Numbered from the stretch's first letter, positions 51,600-62,954 are shown. The stretch is DNA of 64,000 nucleotides from Daphnia carinata (GCF_022539665.2 NC_081339.1:682001-746000); one strand, 5' to 3'. Program-made: numbers and translations. The notes: generated by a model not told the origin, from the sequence alone.

Positions 51600-51842
51600 T
51601 TCGTCTTTCAGCATTTTCCCTTGCTTTGGTCCTACCGTCCATAGTACCTATACTCCTGGGCGAGAAGTAGCGCGGGAAAATGCAACATATAATTGTCCGT
51701 GACTGAAGACTGGTACAGGAAGATGGATACCAACCTTATCGAACGTATGTCCTTGTGATTTGTTGATGGTAATTGCGAAAGCCAAAAGCACAGGAAATTG
51801 GTTCCTGATTAGCTTGAAGGGAAGCTCACAGTCACTCAGTGA
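51600..51842 (-). pseudogene. Helitron Pif1-like helicase, C-terminal end
   Basis: It encodes [20 protein letters not shown], then [14 protein letters not shown], then [13 protein letters not shown], the last conserved motifs of Pif1-family helicases (motifs V-VI). It joins with 53924 onward once the hAT element and one 8-bp target copy are removed. Confidence 0.85.
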
Positions 51843-53915
51843 TAGTGTTGGCGACAATCTAAACCTCAAAACGATATATCGATATTTTTAGATAGTTTTT
51901 AGATAGTCGACTTTTTTAGATAATCACTGTATCGATACATTCCAAATAGATCTCCCATCTAACAATAGATGGCGTCTAATGCAAATGAGACAAAAACTAT
52001 ATTAATATAATATATTTTCACCTCTACCTAGGTTTGAACTACAGTGCTTCGTGTTACGAGCGCCGTCTTTATCCACAGCGCTAGACCAGTAAGTTAAATC
52101 GACACGCTACAAATATGGTTTTCGTTGGCGAGTATCGATACAAATATCGTAATGAAATACAATATTTTTATCGTCTGCTTTACTTTACTAGTCTTAACAG
52201 ATGATTTTTAGTTATAAATATCACTGTTGCCTTACGTAATAAAATAGATATATATAGAAATTTTATTATATGAATATAAAATGCAGAGAAATTAATAATT
52301 TACCATTGCGCAAATATATTATCGGTAGCATCTAAAAATATATATTTCATATTTTAAGAAAATTCTCGAAGGCGGATTCGAACTCCTGAACTTCGTGTTA
52401 TGAACGCCGAATTGATCCACAACGCCAACTCGTCACAATTCTTGTGTCATGCAATGAGTCCAACGTTTGGTGCCGAGTATCGATACAAATTTCAGAAGAA
52501 ACTGTTATTTACCGTCATCTGCTTCATCCACTATGCTAAACAGAATACTATTTAGCTATGCAAATCTGTTTTATTTATTAATTAAAACTGTTATTTTATT
52601 AGTACCGTAAACGCCTCAGTTAATAACAGTGCGTAAGCATTCCTAAATTTTTGTTACGCAAATACGTTTAAAATGTAAAGTGTAGCAGATTGTTGAAAAA
52701 AAATGCCCGAAAACAGTTTTGAACTCGAGTAATCTAATTCCCAAGCACAGTACTTATCCACAGCGCTACTCCCTCATAAGACATGTTTGCAATGCAAAGC
52801 ATAATAATATTGTTACCGAGTATCGATAGAAATTGCAGACGAAAACCTAACATTGCCGTCGTCTGCAACGATTTAGATTTAATATTTGTTTACTATTGAT
52901 ATTAGGGTTGCCACCGCAATTAATAGTGTTCTTAAACAGCAAATTAACTATTATAAACGTCATAATATTATATATAGGACTCTTATGCAAAATATTTTGG
53001 AATTCCCCTTAAAAACCATCGAAAACACATTTTTTTCAACAATTAAAAACAGTGGAAAAATATGTCTTCGTTGAGGGTTCAACTAAGAACCTTTATGTCC
53101 TGATTCACGTCTTCTTCCACTTAGCCATGAATCTCTTGAAAAACGCGTAACGGCAAGGTGGTATTTGTTGTGGGATTGTATTGATACAAATTCCAGACGA
53201 ATATCTCATTTTTGGCATCGTCTGCTCAATTTTACGAAGCTGCGTAGTGAACTTCTTCATTATTCATGTACACGCTGTTGCCATCAAATTTATCAGTTCT
53301 TTAATATTTCAAATATTTTGTTATAAAAATTTAAAAAAGGTCAAATTCTACCGCTTGTAAAACACTCTTTTGTAAAAACATTTCAGCAATTTCTCACACA
53401 ACCCAAAATTTTTGAAAAATACATCGATTGGGCTTGAACACAAATATTTCGTGTCATAAAGCGCGCATTATAGCTCTGCGCCATCACACTTTACAAAATT
53501 AGAATCAAAAGCCAAATGCATTGTAGTTGAATTGTATCGATACAAATCGAAAACGGAAATCTAATATTTCAGTCGTCTGCTTGATTTTCAAAGCGTAAAA
53601 CACATTTTTTTTTCAACACAAAAAAGTCGAGAAAAACCTGCATCCGTACCCAGCTTTGAACTCGGAACTATTTGAGCATAAGCGATGCCTATAACCAGAG
53701 CGCTATGACGTATGATATTATTGACGATGGTTGCCGCATGAGGTTATTGTTTATAATTATCGATACAAACCCGACAAACTAGCTCCTATCATTTGTGCAG
53801 TGCTATTTTGGCCGGTAGATGGGGGTTATTAGATATTCTATCGATAATCGTATCGTTATCTAAAAGTGGGCGTAGATAATTTGTATCTAGCAGAACTAGA
53901 TAATCGCCAACACTA
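51843..53915. mobile_element. Non-autonomous hAT element with tRNA-like tandem array
   Basis: The 2,073 bp insert has inverted ends TAGTGTTGGCGA(CA)ATCTA and TAGAT(AA)TCGCCAACACTA. The perfect 8-bp target duplication CTCAGTGA (51835-51842 and 53916-53923) is the hAT signature. It has no transposase. The interior consists of about five tandem units of about 350 bp, each holding a tRNA-like module (minus strand), a TATCGATACAAAT palindrome core (52134, 52478, 52821, 53179, 53535, 53759) and a CGTCTGC box. Confidence 0.92.
52028..53712 (-). repeat. Six tRNA-like modules in the hAT element
   Basis: Modules lie near 52028-52095, 52374-52436, 52708-52785, 53074-53140, 53427-53500 and 53650-53712. 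On the minus strand each has an A-box-like stretch (such as TAGCGCTGTGGAT) about 35-45 bp before a B-box-like stretch. Module 2 has GGAGTTCGAATCC, a near-perfect B box. Acceptor stems are not convincing, so these are tRNA-derived promoters or SINE-like modules rather than working tRNA genes. Confidence 0.65.
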
Positions 53916-53923
53916 CTCAGTGA

Positions 53924-54665
53924 TATATTCATTCGTGGGATGAAGACATTGTGGCCTTTATTTTTCCCAGCTGTTATTGTTGCATGAATGAGGTTGTCCC
54001 TAAGACTTTTGATGATCAAGCGTGTTCGATTGCAGAGCTCTTGACACGAGTCGATGTTCTTAAGAAAGATGATGATGGCACTCACTTTCAGTTCCAAGAC
54101 GTGCGGTGGTATCTCTGACAACTTTAGGGTATCAAGAAACTCCGCCGGGAAGTTTGCAATTTCCTCTGGATCTTCCGATTCAATCGAGTTCATGCTCGCA
54201 TATCTCTATCGCATATCTCCATCGCCTGGCATCTGTCTGATGATGTAATTGTTGATCTTCAAGTAGTCATCATTTTTTGGACAAAAAAAAAACTGCGAGT
54301 GGTAATTTTCTCTTCTACTTCCGGAAGTAATAGATTTTCGGGATCACCAAAAACATGATTAACCAGTGACTCTTCTGAATCGAAACGAAGCTTTAAAATG
54401 TCACTCCAAGTCCTGCTGCTTTTAATGGTCGATTCAACAATTTTCAACCTGTTACCGTGTTTAATGACAGGAAGGCACTGACGAAAATCTCTTCCCAACA
54501 ACAGCCCCTTACCACCAAAAACCACTGGATTTTTCGTAACCCTTCAGAAAAGTTTATCAATGGCGTCCAACATGCACGGTCGTCATAGTGACCTCATCAA
54601 TGATGACGAGACTGGTTTCCTGATGTTGTTTGCTTCAACATGGTGCTCTTCTATTTTCGACGTTG
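53924..54665 (-). pseudogene. Helitron Pif1-like helicase, first part
   Basis: 54660-54540 has SLVIIDEV, the Walker B type motif. 54525-54259 has VFGGKGLLLGRDFRQCLPVI, a Pif1 hallmark. 54193-53924 has FPAEFLDTLKLSEIPPHVLELK and CNRTRLIIKSLRDN. The N-terminal Walker A part is absent, probably lost where Gypsy-D inserted. The reading continues across the hAT insertion at 51834. Confidence 0.82.
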
Positions 54666-54675
54666 TTGTTACCGT

Positions 54676-54931
54676 TGTGGTAAATAGTTGTTCCCTTAAT
54701 CACTTTATTTGTCAGATTAGAACACAATTTGATTAATACACTGAGAATCTGAATTAGATCGGCGCTTTGGCAAATGCAGTAGGAGCGAGGTCTTGATGGC
54801 TCGAGAGTTGGAAAGAGACTGAATAGCGTGGAGCAAAGCGTGGGTGAGAAAGGACGCTACTCGCCCACGCCATCTAGGCTGGCTGGAGCGTATTTCTACT
54901 ACGAGGGCTAGATGACGTGGTGGCAGCCACA
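54676..54931 (-). repeat. Gypsy-D 3' LTR
   Basis: It is 256 bp, bounded by TGTGG and CCACA (inverted ends), right next to the purine tract. An AATAAA occurs on the minus strand near 54707. No second copy is available, so the left border is provisional. Confidence 0.6.
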
Positions 54932-55037
54932 ATACTCCCCCCCTTTTTGAAAAAGAAAAGAAAAAGACAAAAGCAAAAGAAAACAACGAATACAGAATAT
55001 CACATTTGCAAGGTGAAAATACACAGACAGTTCTGAT

Positions 55038-56180
55038 TTAACAATACTTTTTTGGGAATCTGACGATGCGGCCGGTTCGGGTGCGGTTTACTGGTGGAGT
55101 TTCCGACGTTGGTATGTTCTCCGTTTGCGGTGGTACAGGTGCAATTTTTTCCATTTCCAATAAGAAGGCAGGTTTCAGGCGATCAATCGTTACTGTCTGA
55201 TCCCCGTGAGGTGTTGTAATGACGAAATATTTCGGTGTTCGGGATTTGACTGGAAATGCTCCATCGTAAACTGGCTGCAAAGGTTTTCGGACGGCGTCGT
55301 GTCGTAAAAAAACGTGTGAGGAAGTGTTTAGGGCTGGATGCACAAATGGCTTTTCGAGCGAATAATGGGCGACTGGAACAGGGCGTATTTTCGACATCTG
55401 GGTGCGAAGTGAGTTTGCGAAGGAATCCAGACTGTCGGCCGTTGGATGTTCCGCGAAGATTGCAGCTGGTAGACAAAGGTTTTGTCCAAATGTGAGTTCC
55501 GGTGGTGGTGTTGGCGCCTGGAATAAGGTAAGTTCTTAGACCTAGAAGAACCGCAGGTAAACAACCCACCCAATCATTTGAAAGTTGCGCTTTGAGAGCG
55601 GCTTTTAAGCAGCGGTGCCAACGTTCAATCTTGCCATTGGCTTGCGGGTGGTATGCAGTGGTTTTGATGTGGTGCGTTCCGAGGACTTGACGATAGCGGA
55701 GAATAATAACGATTCGAATTGGCGTCCTCGATCTGTTGTTATTTTGGCTGGAATATCAAGACGGGAAACCCAATGGAAGAAAAGGGCCTCAGCGACCGTT
55801 TCAGCGGAGCATTCTTGGACTGGAATTGCCTCAGGCAACGGGAAAATCTGCCGATGATGGTGATCAGGTACGAATACCCTCGACTTGGCGGCAGCGGTCC
55901 AACGATGTCCACGTTGATGTGTTCAAAACGTGTTGACACTGGCTCGAATTCCCCGATCGCACTAGCGGTGTGGCGTGAGATTTTGACTCCCTGGCAGGCT
56001 AAGCAAGTGTCGGCCCATCGGCGGCAATCTTTTGCTATATTGAGAGGCGTGCCATATCCACGGTTGCGCGGACCCCAGGATGGGCAAGGTTGTGAAGACT
56101 TTTAAAAATTGTTCTTCTAAGTTGTGCCGGGACGAAAGGGCGATTCCGTCCAGTCGAGGTGTCGCAGAAAAGTTTTCCAC
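55038..56180 (-). pseudogene. Gypsy-D integrase
   Basis: Pieces: HPGVRATVDMARL at the end of the RNase H frame, CLACQGVKI, then FEHINVDIVGPLPPSRGY (first Asp) at 55939 and below, then AKITTDRGRQFES (second Asp) near 55740-55700. The tail at 55397-55038 has HVFLRHDAVRKPLQPVYDG and ends GRIVRFPKKYC, typical for this lineage. The catalytic Glu helix lies in a damaged segment near 55640. Several frameshifts. Confidence 0.85.
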
Positions 56181-57792
56181 CAGGCAAAACGATTTCCTGC
56201 AAATTCAAAGATGTTTCGTTACTGCTATATAGGTGTTGGAGTTCAGCGTCGCCTTCTTGAAGTTTCATTATTTCTTCTAGCTTGATGACCGCGGAGATGG
56301 TGGAGATCCGTGAACAGAGATCGGCCGGGCCGTTTTCGGATCCAGGGACGAAACGGATGTCCGTCGTGAACTGGCCCATGAAATCAAGATGTCTCAGCAG
56401 TCTGGGGGAAGAGCGGTCTGGTTTCTGTTGAAAAGCGTAGGTCAATGGGCGGTGATCGGTGTACACCGTAAAGTCCCGGCCTTCCAGAGCGTAGCGGAAG
56501 TGTTTGATGGCCAAATATACTGCGAGAAGTTCCCGATCGTACGTGCTATAATTCTTTTGCGCTTTATCTAGGTTGCGCGAGAAAAAGGCTATAGGCTTTA
56601 ACGTGGAATCTCGTTTCTGATGAAGAGCGCCCCCCACCGCTAGGCTGCTTGCATCGGTCATCAACACTAGGGGCAGATCCTGCAAAGGATGGTCCAGGAG
56701 TGCTGCTTCGGACAGATCTTTCTTCAGTTTGTCGAAGGCGCCTCGGGTTTCTTCATTCCATGCCACGGGTCTTGTGTCGCGTTTCTTGTTGCTGTCGATA
56801 TACTCGGAAAGTAGGGCTAGTTCGTGTCCCGAGGATGGGAGGGCGCGGCGGTAGAAAATAATAAGCCCTAGGAACTTCCTCAGCTCCCAAATTTGGTTAG
56901 GAAGAGGAATTTCAGCAATAGATCTTACCCGTTCTGGTTGAAGCAAATTGCCTGCAGTTGTTACCAGGTAGCCGAGGTAGGTAATTTCAGTTACTCCAAA
57001 AAGTATTTGGCGAAGTTAACGTTGATGCCAAATTTCTCAAGTTGAGCGAATAGCATCCGAAGGTGTTGAAGGTGCTCCTCCTCTAAGAAACTTGCAAAGA
57101 GTAGGTCGTCCATGTAGGCGAAGACAAAGTCGAAATTCTTGAGGACGGAATCAATGAATCGCTGCCAGGATTAGGCGGCATTCTTCAAGCCGAAAGGCAT
57201 CTTCAAAAATTCAAAAAGTCCGAATGGGGTGATGACTGCAGTCTTCTTAATGTCTTCTTGTTCGACTGGAATGTGATGGAAAGCTCGTATGATGTCCACC
57301 TTAGAGAAAATCTTCTTCCCGGCGAGCTGGGTGTTAAAGTCCATAATGTGCGGAATTGGATATTTGTCCGGAATTGTTGCTGCGTTTAGAGCGCGGTTTA
57401 TCACCGCAAGGTCTCCAGGAAATCCCATCGGCTTTTTTAACCATGTGAGGCGGGCTGGCCCATGGGCTGTCGGAAGGTCTGCAAATGCCCAGCTCCATCA
57501 TCAGTTGGAATTCCAATTTTGCGGCTTTTAGCTTGTCCGATGGGAGTCGTCGAGCGGCGGCATTCACTGGAGGACCTTTTATCACGATTTGATGAGTGAC
57601 ATCGTGTGCCGGAGTCTTGTAGTCAGGTTTTTCACGGGAAATGAAGGGAAATTCACGTAGCAGCGCGGCGTATCTGTTCGTGGGATCGATTGTAAAAATC
57701 TGCGGGGCGTTACAGGAATCGCTTTGTTTCCCTGGACGAGATAAAGAGGTTTCGGAATCTAGAAGTCGTTGATTCCTCAGATCCAGGAGCAA
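56035..57792 (-). pseudogene. Gypsy-D reverse transcriptase and RNase H
   Basis: 57792-57334 includes RPSDSPWASPPHMVKKADG. After a shift, 57428-57171 has IPDKYPIPHIMDFNTQL and FSKVDIIRAFHHIPV. The catalytic box near 57110-57130 reads FAYMDDLLFAS. 56946-56035 holds the RNase H (MTDASSLAVGGALHQ, YDRELLAVYLAIKHFRY, YTDHRPLTYAF) and the integrase zinc start. Shifts near 57430 and 57170 break the frame. Confidence 0.88.
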
Positions 57793-58905
57793 TCCAAAAT
57801 GCTGTAAAAAATCAGCTCCAATGATGGGACAGGTGACATCCGCTATGATGAAGATCCACTTGAAAGAACGTCGTAGCCCTAAATTTAATTCCGCTGATTT
57901 CTGCCCGTAAGTGGCAATTTTTGATCCATTCGCTGCAAACAGTACGCGTTCAGCTGGGTTGATGCGTGATCTGGGTGGGAGTACAGAAATGTCCGACCCA
58001 GAATCGATTAAATAGCGGGATTTTGTTACGATGTCGGTGATAAAAGGCGACTACAATTAGGGCCTCCAACGCTTGCCGCTTCCAGCGCTGGCTCTATTCG
58101 TTTTTTTTGAGTCTTGAAATTGCAAGGTTCATTGCACTTCTGGGCCTTGCTGCCGTACGTGGCGTGGTACCAGCAAAAATCACCGCTTGGGGTGTGCGAT
58201 CGTGGCCTAGAGTGCCGAGGATTAGAAGAACCGTGGGATCGTGATCTTGGGCGAGACGGGCGCTGCAGTTGTTCAATACAGCGAATTAAGTTTGAACATA
58301 AATCTTCAAATTTTTTACCCATCTCGTCTGCCTGTGGTGCAGGAGAAATGCCTGCGACGCCGTAGGACGGCTGAGAGATTGAAGCCTCTAAAATTCTGTC
58401 GGCCATGGTGGCTAACGCGTCAAGTTGCTAACAGCCAAAATGTTTCTCACATTTGATGGCATATGTTGCATGAAGAGGGATTTGAGAAAAGGTTCGGCAA
58501 CTGACTGGCCAGCCAATGCTTTCATTTCTCTGAGCAGAGCGGTAGGTCGGCGATCGCCAAGTTGCATTTCTGTTAGCAGCTTCTGCACTTTCCTGTTTTC
58601 CGATTCGGCAAAAATATTGATGAGCCTCTCCTTAATGTTGTCATAAGGCGTCTCTGAGGACTGCTGGACGATGTCTGAGATCTGGCTGATCAACTCGGGA
58701 TTCAATCCAGTGAGGACGTGGTGAAATCTTGTCCTCTGATCCCGGACGTGAGCTAGAGCGAACTGAGCTTCCAGCTGGATAAACCACGCGTTTACATCAT
58801 TCTGCCAGAATGGAGGAGCCTTTACCGCAATGTGAGATACTGTGCTAGCTGCATTGCAGCGCCTCTGGTGACCAAGTGTGAAGTACACTTTCCGCCCCAA
58901 AACTT
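57790..58905 (-). pseudogene. Gypsy-D gag and protease
   Basis: 58900-58412 encodes a gag with PPFWQNDVNAWFIQLEAQFAL and RDQRTRFHHVLTGL. After a one-base shift, 58406-58026 has an Arg/Ser-rich linker and FCWYHATYGSKAQKC, the unusual zinc-binding segment of this lineage. The protease lies in a further frame near 58020-57800 with YLIDSGSDISVLP, where DSG is the catalytic triad. Confidence 0.8.
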
Positions 58906-59156
58906 AGAAAGGGAGTTAACTTCAAGGGATAGGGAGGGGTATTGAGAAAAACTATTTTTGAAAAAATAACATTACATCTATATTAAGTAAGGAATGCTAT
59001 ATCTTTTGGGAAAAAAGATTTTTTTTAGCTTAACTCTAAGTATTTTATATAAAATTTTAAGAAACCTAGTCTTAGCATTACGCTTATGGGGAAAACCGGG
59101 TGTGCATACTTCGTGAACGAGGACCTAGAGCCTTAGTGGTAAGTTCTACAAAAAAA
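58906..59156. other. Junction between Gypsy-D and Helitron
   Basis: AT-rich with no recognisable LTR or gene. It includes TTTTTT and AAAAAA runs. The Helitron reading decays in it. Confidence 0.3.
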
Positions 59157-60992
59157 CTAAGTATTAGTGAATTGTAGATCACGACCTAATCTAATCAGCA
59201 AAAATTTTAAAAAAAATCTACCTGTATCCATTAAATAGCAATGGGAGTTTAAAAAACACCGTAGCGCCATAAGAATACACGTAAATGGAGGAGGTGTGCC
59301 TAATAATTTGGTGGGTACTGTATCACCATCCATGAAAGGAGAATTGCGATTAATTTCCTTTCCGCATGGGCCGTGAATCATGTTGCTCATTACAATCTTG
59401 TGAAGTTTCGGGTTCGCTTCAGGATCCGGAATTTCAACACATATCGTCTTGTCTATATCTTCTTCAGTCGTTGGAACGTCATTCTCATCTACCCACATGA
59501 GTAGATTGACATGTGGAAGACCACGATTCTGGAATTCGATGACATGAATCCTCGCAACAATAATCCCCAAAATTTGACGTTCTTGAATGTCCTTTATTGA
59601 TTATTTCAGTTTAAGATAATAAACTCTTAAAACAATATCAGGCCTGTTCGATGGAATTTGGTAAGCTTCAATATTTTCTGTGATCTCTGGCCATTTCGGG
59701 TTGCAGGTAAAAGTATTAAAAAAGGTGTGCTTTCCAAATTTTTCACAAATAGCCATCGTGTCTTGGTACCGCTGTTTCATGGCCCTTGGACTTCCAACGA
59801 AAGATGATGGTAAGATGACCGATGTCCCGACTGTCATTTTCTCTCTTTTCGCTCGAGTATTCAAATAATCCATAAGTCCATTGTACTGCGCGACGTGTAG
59901 ATCTGCCTGATGTGTCTGAAGATACTTCACTCGGTTAGCTTAAACTTTAACGTACGAATCAACTATCCACTGCTGCATGAGTGGACCGTCGTATAAGGCT
60001 GCGTTGAAATATCCACGAATGGACATTCTGCTGCTATAGAATTCGCATTGTGTGATTCTTGACCGATGACCAATTCTTCTCACTACTGGTGCATCAGGGT
60101 CTATATCAAGGGCATCTTCCGGTTCCAGTTCCGGTTGTACATGGTCTGGTACAGGATCTTCTGGAGTATCACATACAACTTGAGCTTCACAATCCAGATT
60201 CAATTCAGATCATATCATCTTCTTGTGCGCAATTGCTTTCATTATTTTGGTAGGTATCTAAAATAGCTGGATTGGTGTGAACCAAGTTTTGATCCCAGCC
60301 ATGGTCTCCATTAGGAAAGAGTAATGGATGTGTCATGGGATTGCACATTGGTTTTTGAGTGTCGATTCGAATGAATCGATTTCCCCTTCGTGGAATCAAG
60401 AGATGGCCGCTTATATCTCTATTTTCGGGTGGAGCCCCATCAATGCTTTTAAAACCACTGCTATTTCTTCTCCGACGCGAACGTTGGCAGGCTTACTGGC
60501 CCGAAATTCGTTTGCTTGAGAAGAATCAATGAAATACAGTTGGGCGTATTTTGGAGCATTGTCTTCGTGTTGGTATCCAACAGATGTTGTATCGTGATAT
60601 ACTTGTCCGTGAATTCGAAAGCAATAGGGGCCGCGACCTGGTGGATTGTCGATTTGTGCTCCCATAGATGCGAAGGCAAGAGTATTGATGTAATTTCTTA
60701 TCATTTTCAAGAAATGCGGAGATTTCGGATGACTGTTGGTGAAGAGATGGTAAAGTAATTCAGGGCATTCTCTAGGTGGAGGAAGAATGACTTTCCCTTT
60801 TGAACAACAAATGCTAAATTTTCGATCGGAAGCTTTCTCTTCTTTGAAATGTCTTGCGCCACAGTAAAGACAAATCTCGTCCATTTTTCCACAGTGATGA
60901 ACGGGGACAAAATATTCGTTGTCTATTGGTTTCTGAGCAGTTTGGTGTGTTCTAGTTGCTCGATTACTTCGATTTTGCGCAAGATATTCCAA
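59157..60992 (-). pseudogene. Helitron N-terminal and Rep (HUH) region
   Basis: 60992-60411 has CLYCGARHF, GKVILPPPRECPELL, LAFASMGAQID and GPYCFRIHGQVYH. 60399-60205 has HPLLFPNGDHGW. 60203-59940 ends QQWIVDSYVKV. 59930-59601 has LPSSFVGSPRAMKQRYQD and FFNTFTCNPKWPEI. 59570-59157 has NRGLPHVNLLMW and CVEIPDPEANPKLHKIV then HGPCG. These are Helitron Rep blocks in order. The HUH site, normally H-x-H in GLPHxHxLL, reads HVN, which loses the second His. Several frame changes occur. Confidence 0.88.
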
Positions 60993-61129
60993 TTGATGTT
61001 TGATCCAGCATTTCTTCCCTATCTTCCACTCTTTCTAAAGAAATCTCAGCCATCCTTGCTCTAGTCTCCTTTTGAAGTTGTTCCATTTCTTCGCCATTTT
61101 CAACTCGTCCGTAACTAATAATTTGCTGT

Positions 61130-61714
61130 TAACTTCTCGTCTTTAATCTGCTTCATCTGTTGTTTCGTTACTGAGAACATTCTGATGTTGCAATCTATCT
61201 TTTAAAAAATTGCTTTTTCTGGAGTTCTGATTTCAGGCACTTGAATGGGAACTTAAACTCTAACACGAAAATCACAGTGAAAAAGCGGGAAAAATAGCCT
61301 TCAACACTTTCTTATCGACCTGAAAAACACTGCAAAGAATTACGTAACCACTGCTTATTAAACATGAAACCGCAAAAATAACTGAAAACACTCGAATACC
61401 CCTGACGAAACAGCAAGAATTACCTAAACTTAATGTAATAAACCTTAAGCAACTAACTTATACTAATAACCATTCAACCGTACGGCACATTACGTCAGTT
61501 ACCCGTTTGGTTTCACGATGGTGAAAATTTGACACGCACGTCCCTGGGCCAACACCGTTAAATGGTTAAATGGTTTACAAAACTTTTTTTTCTTAGCCTA
61601 ATTTAAATTGCATGAGACTTTTCCAATTGCACTAATGTTTTACTATTTTATACAACTATCGTTACATTATATACAGCTCTTACATATTCTGATTTTGCTC
61701 TAATAGTATTTTAT
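61130..61714. other. Helitron 5' flank and AT-rich stretch
   Basis: No gene is seen. The Helitron 5' end probably lies between 61150 and 61560. CCCTGGGCC at 61542-61550 recalls the CCTGGCCC of the 3' end, but no clear A|TC border was found. Confidence 0.3.
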
Positions 61715-62425
61715 TAAATGAACTATATTAGATTCACCACAATTCATGTTCCCCAGCAATTTAAATTAAAATAGGATAAGAGATAAATGTTTTGTGAACC
61801 ATTTAAGTAATGATTTAACGCCATCGGTTTTTTAAAAAGGAAAATGGATATAAGACGACGCTTATACGTAATATTATGTCTACCGGGTTGGAGACTCATC
61901 GTTCCTACTGGAACAAAATTAATGAAATAGGACTGATGCCGAGGAGAAATAGGACTGTCCTAAAAGTTTTTAAAAGTCAGTCGTATTTCTACGGCAGAAA
62001 TAGGAATGGAAATTTTCAGTCCTATTTCTCCTATTTCATTTCAGTCCCAGTACCAAATAAATATATTAAAAACTTAATTTGAAGAAAGGAACGGTGAGAG
62101 GGAAAATTTAAATAAATTATACCTTGTAAACAGAATGTTTCATGAACAATGATACATTGATACAATGAACTCTATTAGATTCAACATAATTCATGTTCCC
62201 CAGCAATTTAAATTAAAATAGGATAAGAGATAAATGTTTTGTGAACCATTTAAGTAATGAGTTAACGCCAACGGCTTTTTAAAAAAGGAAATGGATATAG
62301 CCCGACGCTCTTACGCAATAAGTTGCCTACCGGAATGGAGGCTCATCGTTATTACTGGAAAAAAGAAAATGAAAGAGGACTATTTCTAAGGAGAAATGCG
62401 ATTAATGCCGAGGAGAAATAGGACT
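61715..62425 (+). repeat. Direct duplication of about 451 bp period
   Basis: 61715-61960 and 62166-62420 share long matches (for example CATGTTCCCCAGCAATTTAA and AAGAGATAAATGTTTTGTGA) with modest divergence. Each copy is followed by a palindromic AGTCCTATTTCTC block, so the duplicated unit includes that block. Confidence 0.8.
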
Positions 62426-62575
62426 GATGCCATGGAGAAATAGGCCTGTCCTAAAAGTTATTAAAAGTCAGTCCTATTTCTCCCAGTCCTATTTCTCCGG
62501 TAGAAATAGGACTGGAAATTTTCAGCCCTATTTCTCCTGTCCTATTTCGTTTCAGTCCTATTTCACTGGCTACCG
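61925..62575. repeat. Palindromic GAGAAATAGGACT arrays
   Basis: Blocks at 61925-62045 and 62385-62575 contain several GAGAAATAGGACT copies and inverted AGTCCTATTTCTCC copies around an AAAAGT(T/C)AnTAAAAGTCAG core. They can fold into long hairpins. The same family lies at 48060-48205. They look like the ends of, or complete, foldback elements. Confidence 0.7.
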
Positions 62576-62765
62576 TTTTCTATCCTCACACCTGGTGACC
62601 ATAAGTTTGCTACATGAGACGAAGAACGCTACAATTGCTACTGTTACTGCTTATTCTTCTATAAGGTTGGCCGAGTTTGATGTGCCAGACTTCTGATCTA
62701 TGTATAGAAACGTGATCTCGATCCTCACACCTGGTAACCCTAAGTTTGCTAATAAAGAACTTTTA
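62575..62765 (+). repeat. tRNA-derived SINE-like repeat, copy 2
   Basis: AGGTTGGCCGAGTTTGATGT resembles a tRNA A box. GTGATCTCGATCCTCACACC holds the B box about 50 bp later. The block ACACCTGGTGACC...AAGTTTGCTACATGAGACGAAGAACGCTA also matches the repeat near 14600. ACACCTGGTAACCCTAAGTTTGCTA occurs again at 62724, so two units are joined here. Confidence 0.6.
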
Positions 62766-62954
62766 CATGCAGTTGGGTTCCAGGAAATTGTACTAATCAA
62801 TGTAGGAATCTGTCTTACCAGATTGCAAGCTGGATATGTAAAATGCATGCTGCAAGATGATCACCAAGTTTGGCTGAAGGTACAGGCTTCAGTTATCGTA
62901 AGTTACTGTTGCTTCCTGCTTCCTCTTTCCAAACTTGTGATTAACTTTTAATGT

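Larger units (their letters stand above)
54676..58905 (-). mobile_element. Gypsy-D, CsRn1-like Ty3/Gypsy element
   Basis: Minus-strand gag, protease, RT, RNase H and integrase, then a purine tract (54932-54949, AAAAAGGGGGGGAGTAT in sense) and a 3' LTR (54676-54931). RT wording such as TPFGLFEFLKMPFGLKNAA and a Trp/Pro-rich gag (PPFWQNDVNAWFIQLEAQF) resemble the CsRn1/Kabuki lineage. No 5' LTR was found above 58905. It lies inside the Helitron and several frame changes occur. Confidence 0.85.
51186..61550 (-). mobile_element. Helitron with Rep/Pif1 remains
   Basis: The minus strand encodes Helitron N-terminal, HUH-Rep and Pif1-like helicase segments. The 3' end reads GGCCCTGGACGGGCC (5-bp stem hairpin), then 8 bases, then CTAG, followed by T, as in Helitrons that insert between A and T. 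It is interrupted by a hAT element (51843-53915) and Gypsy-D (54676 to about 58905). The 5' end near 61550 could not be fixed. Rolling-circle replication needs HUH Tyr and helicase functions; both are damaged here. Confidence 0.85.

Noticed and set aside
52028..53712. True tRNA genes in the hAT array
   Set aside because: A and B boxes are present, but I could not pair a 7-bp acceptor stem or a proper anticodon stem in any module.
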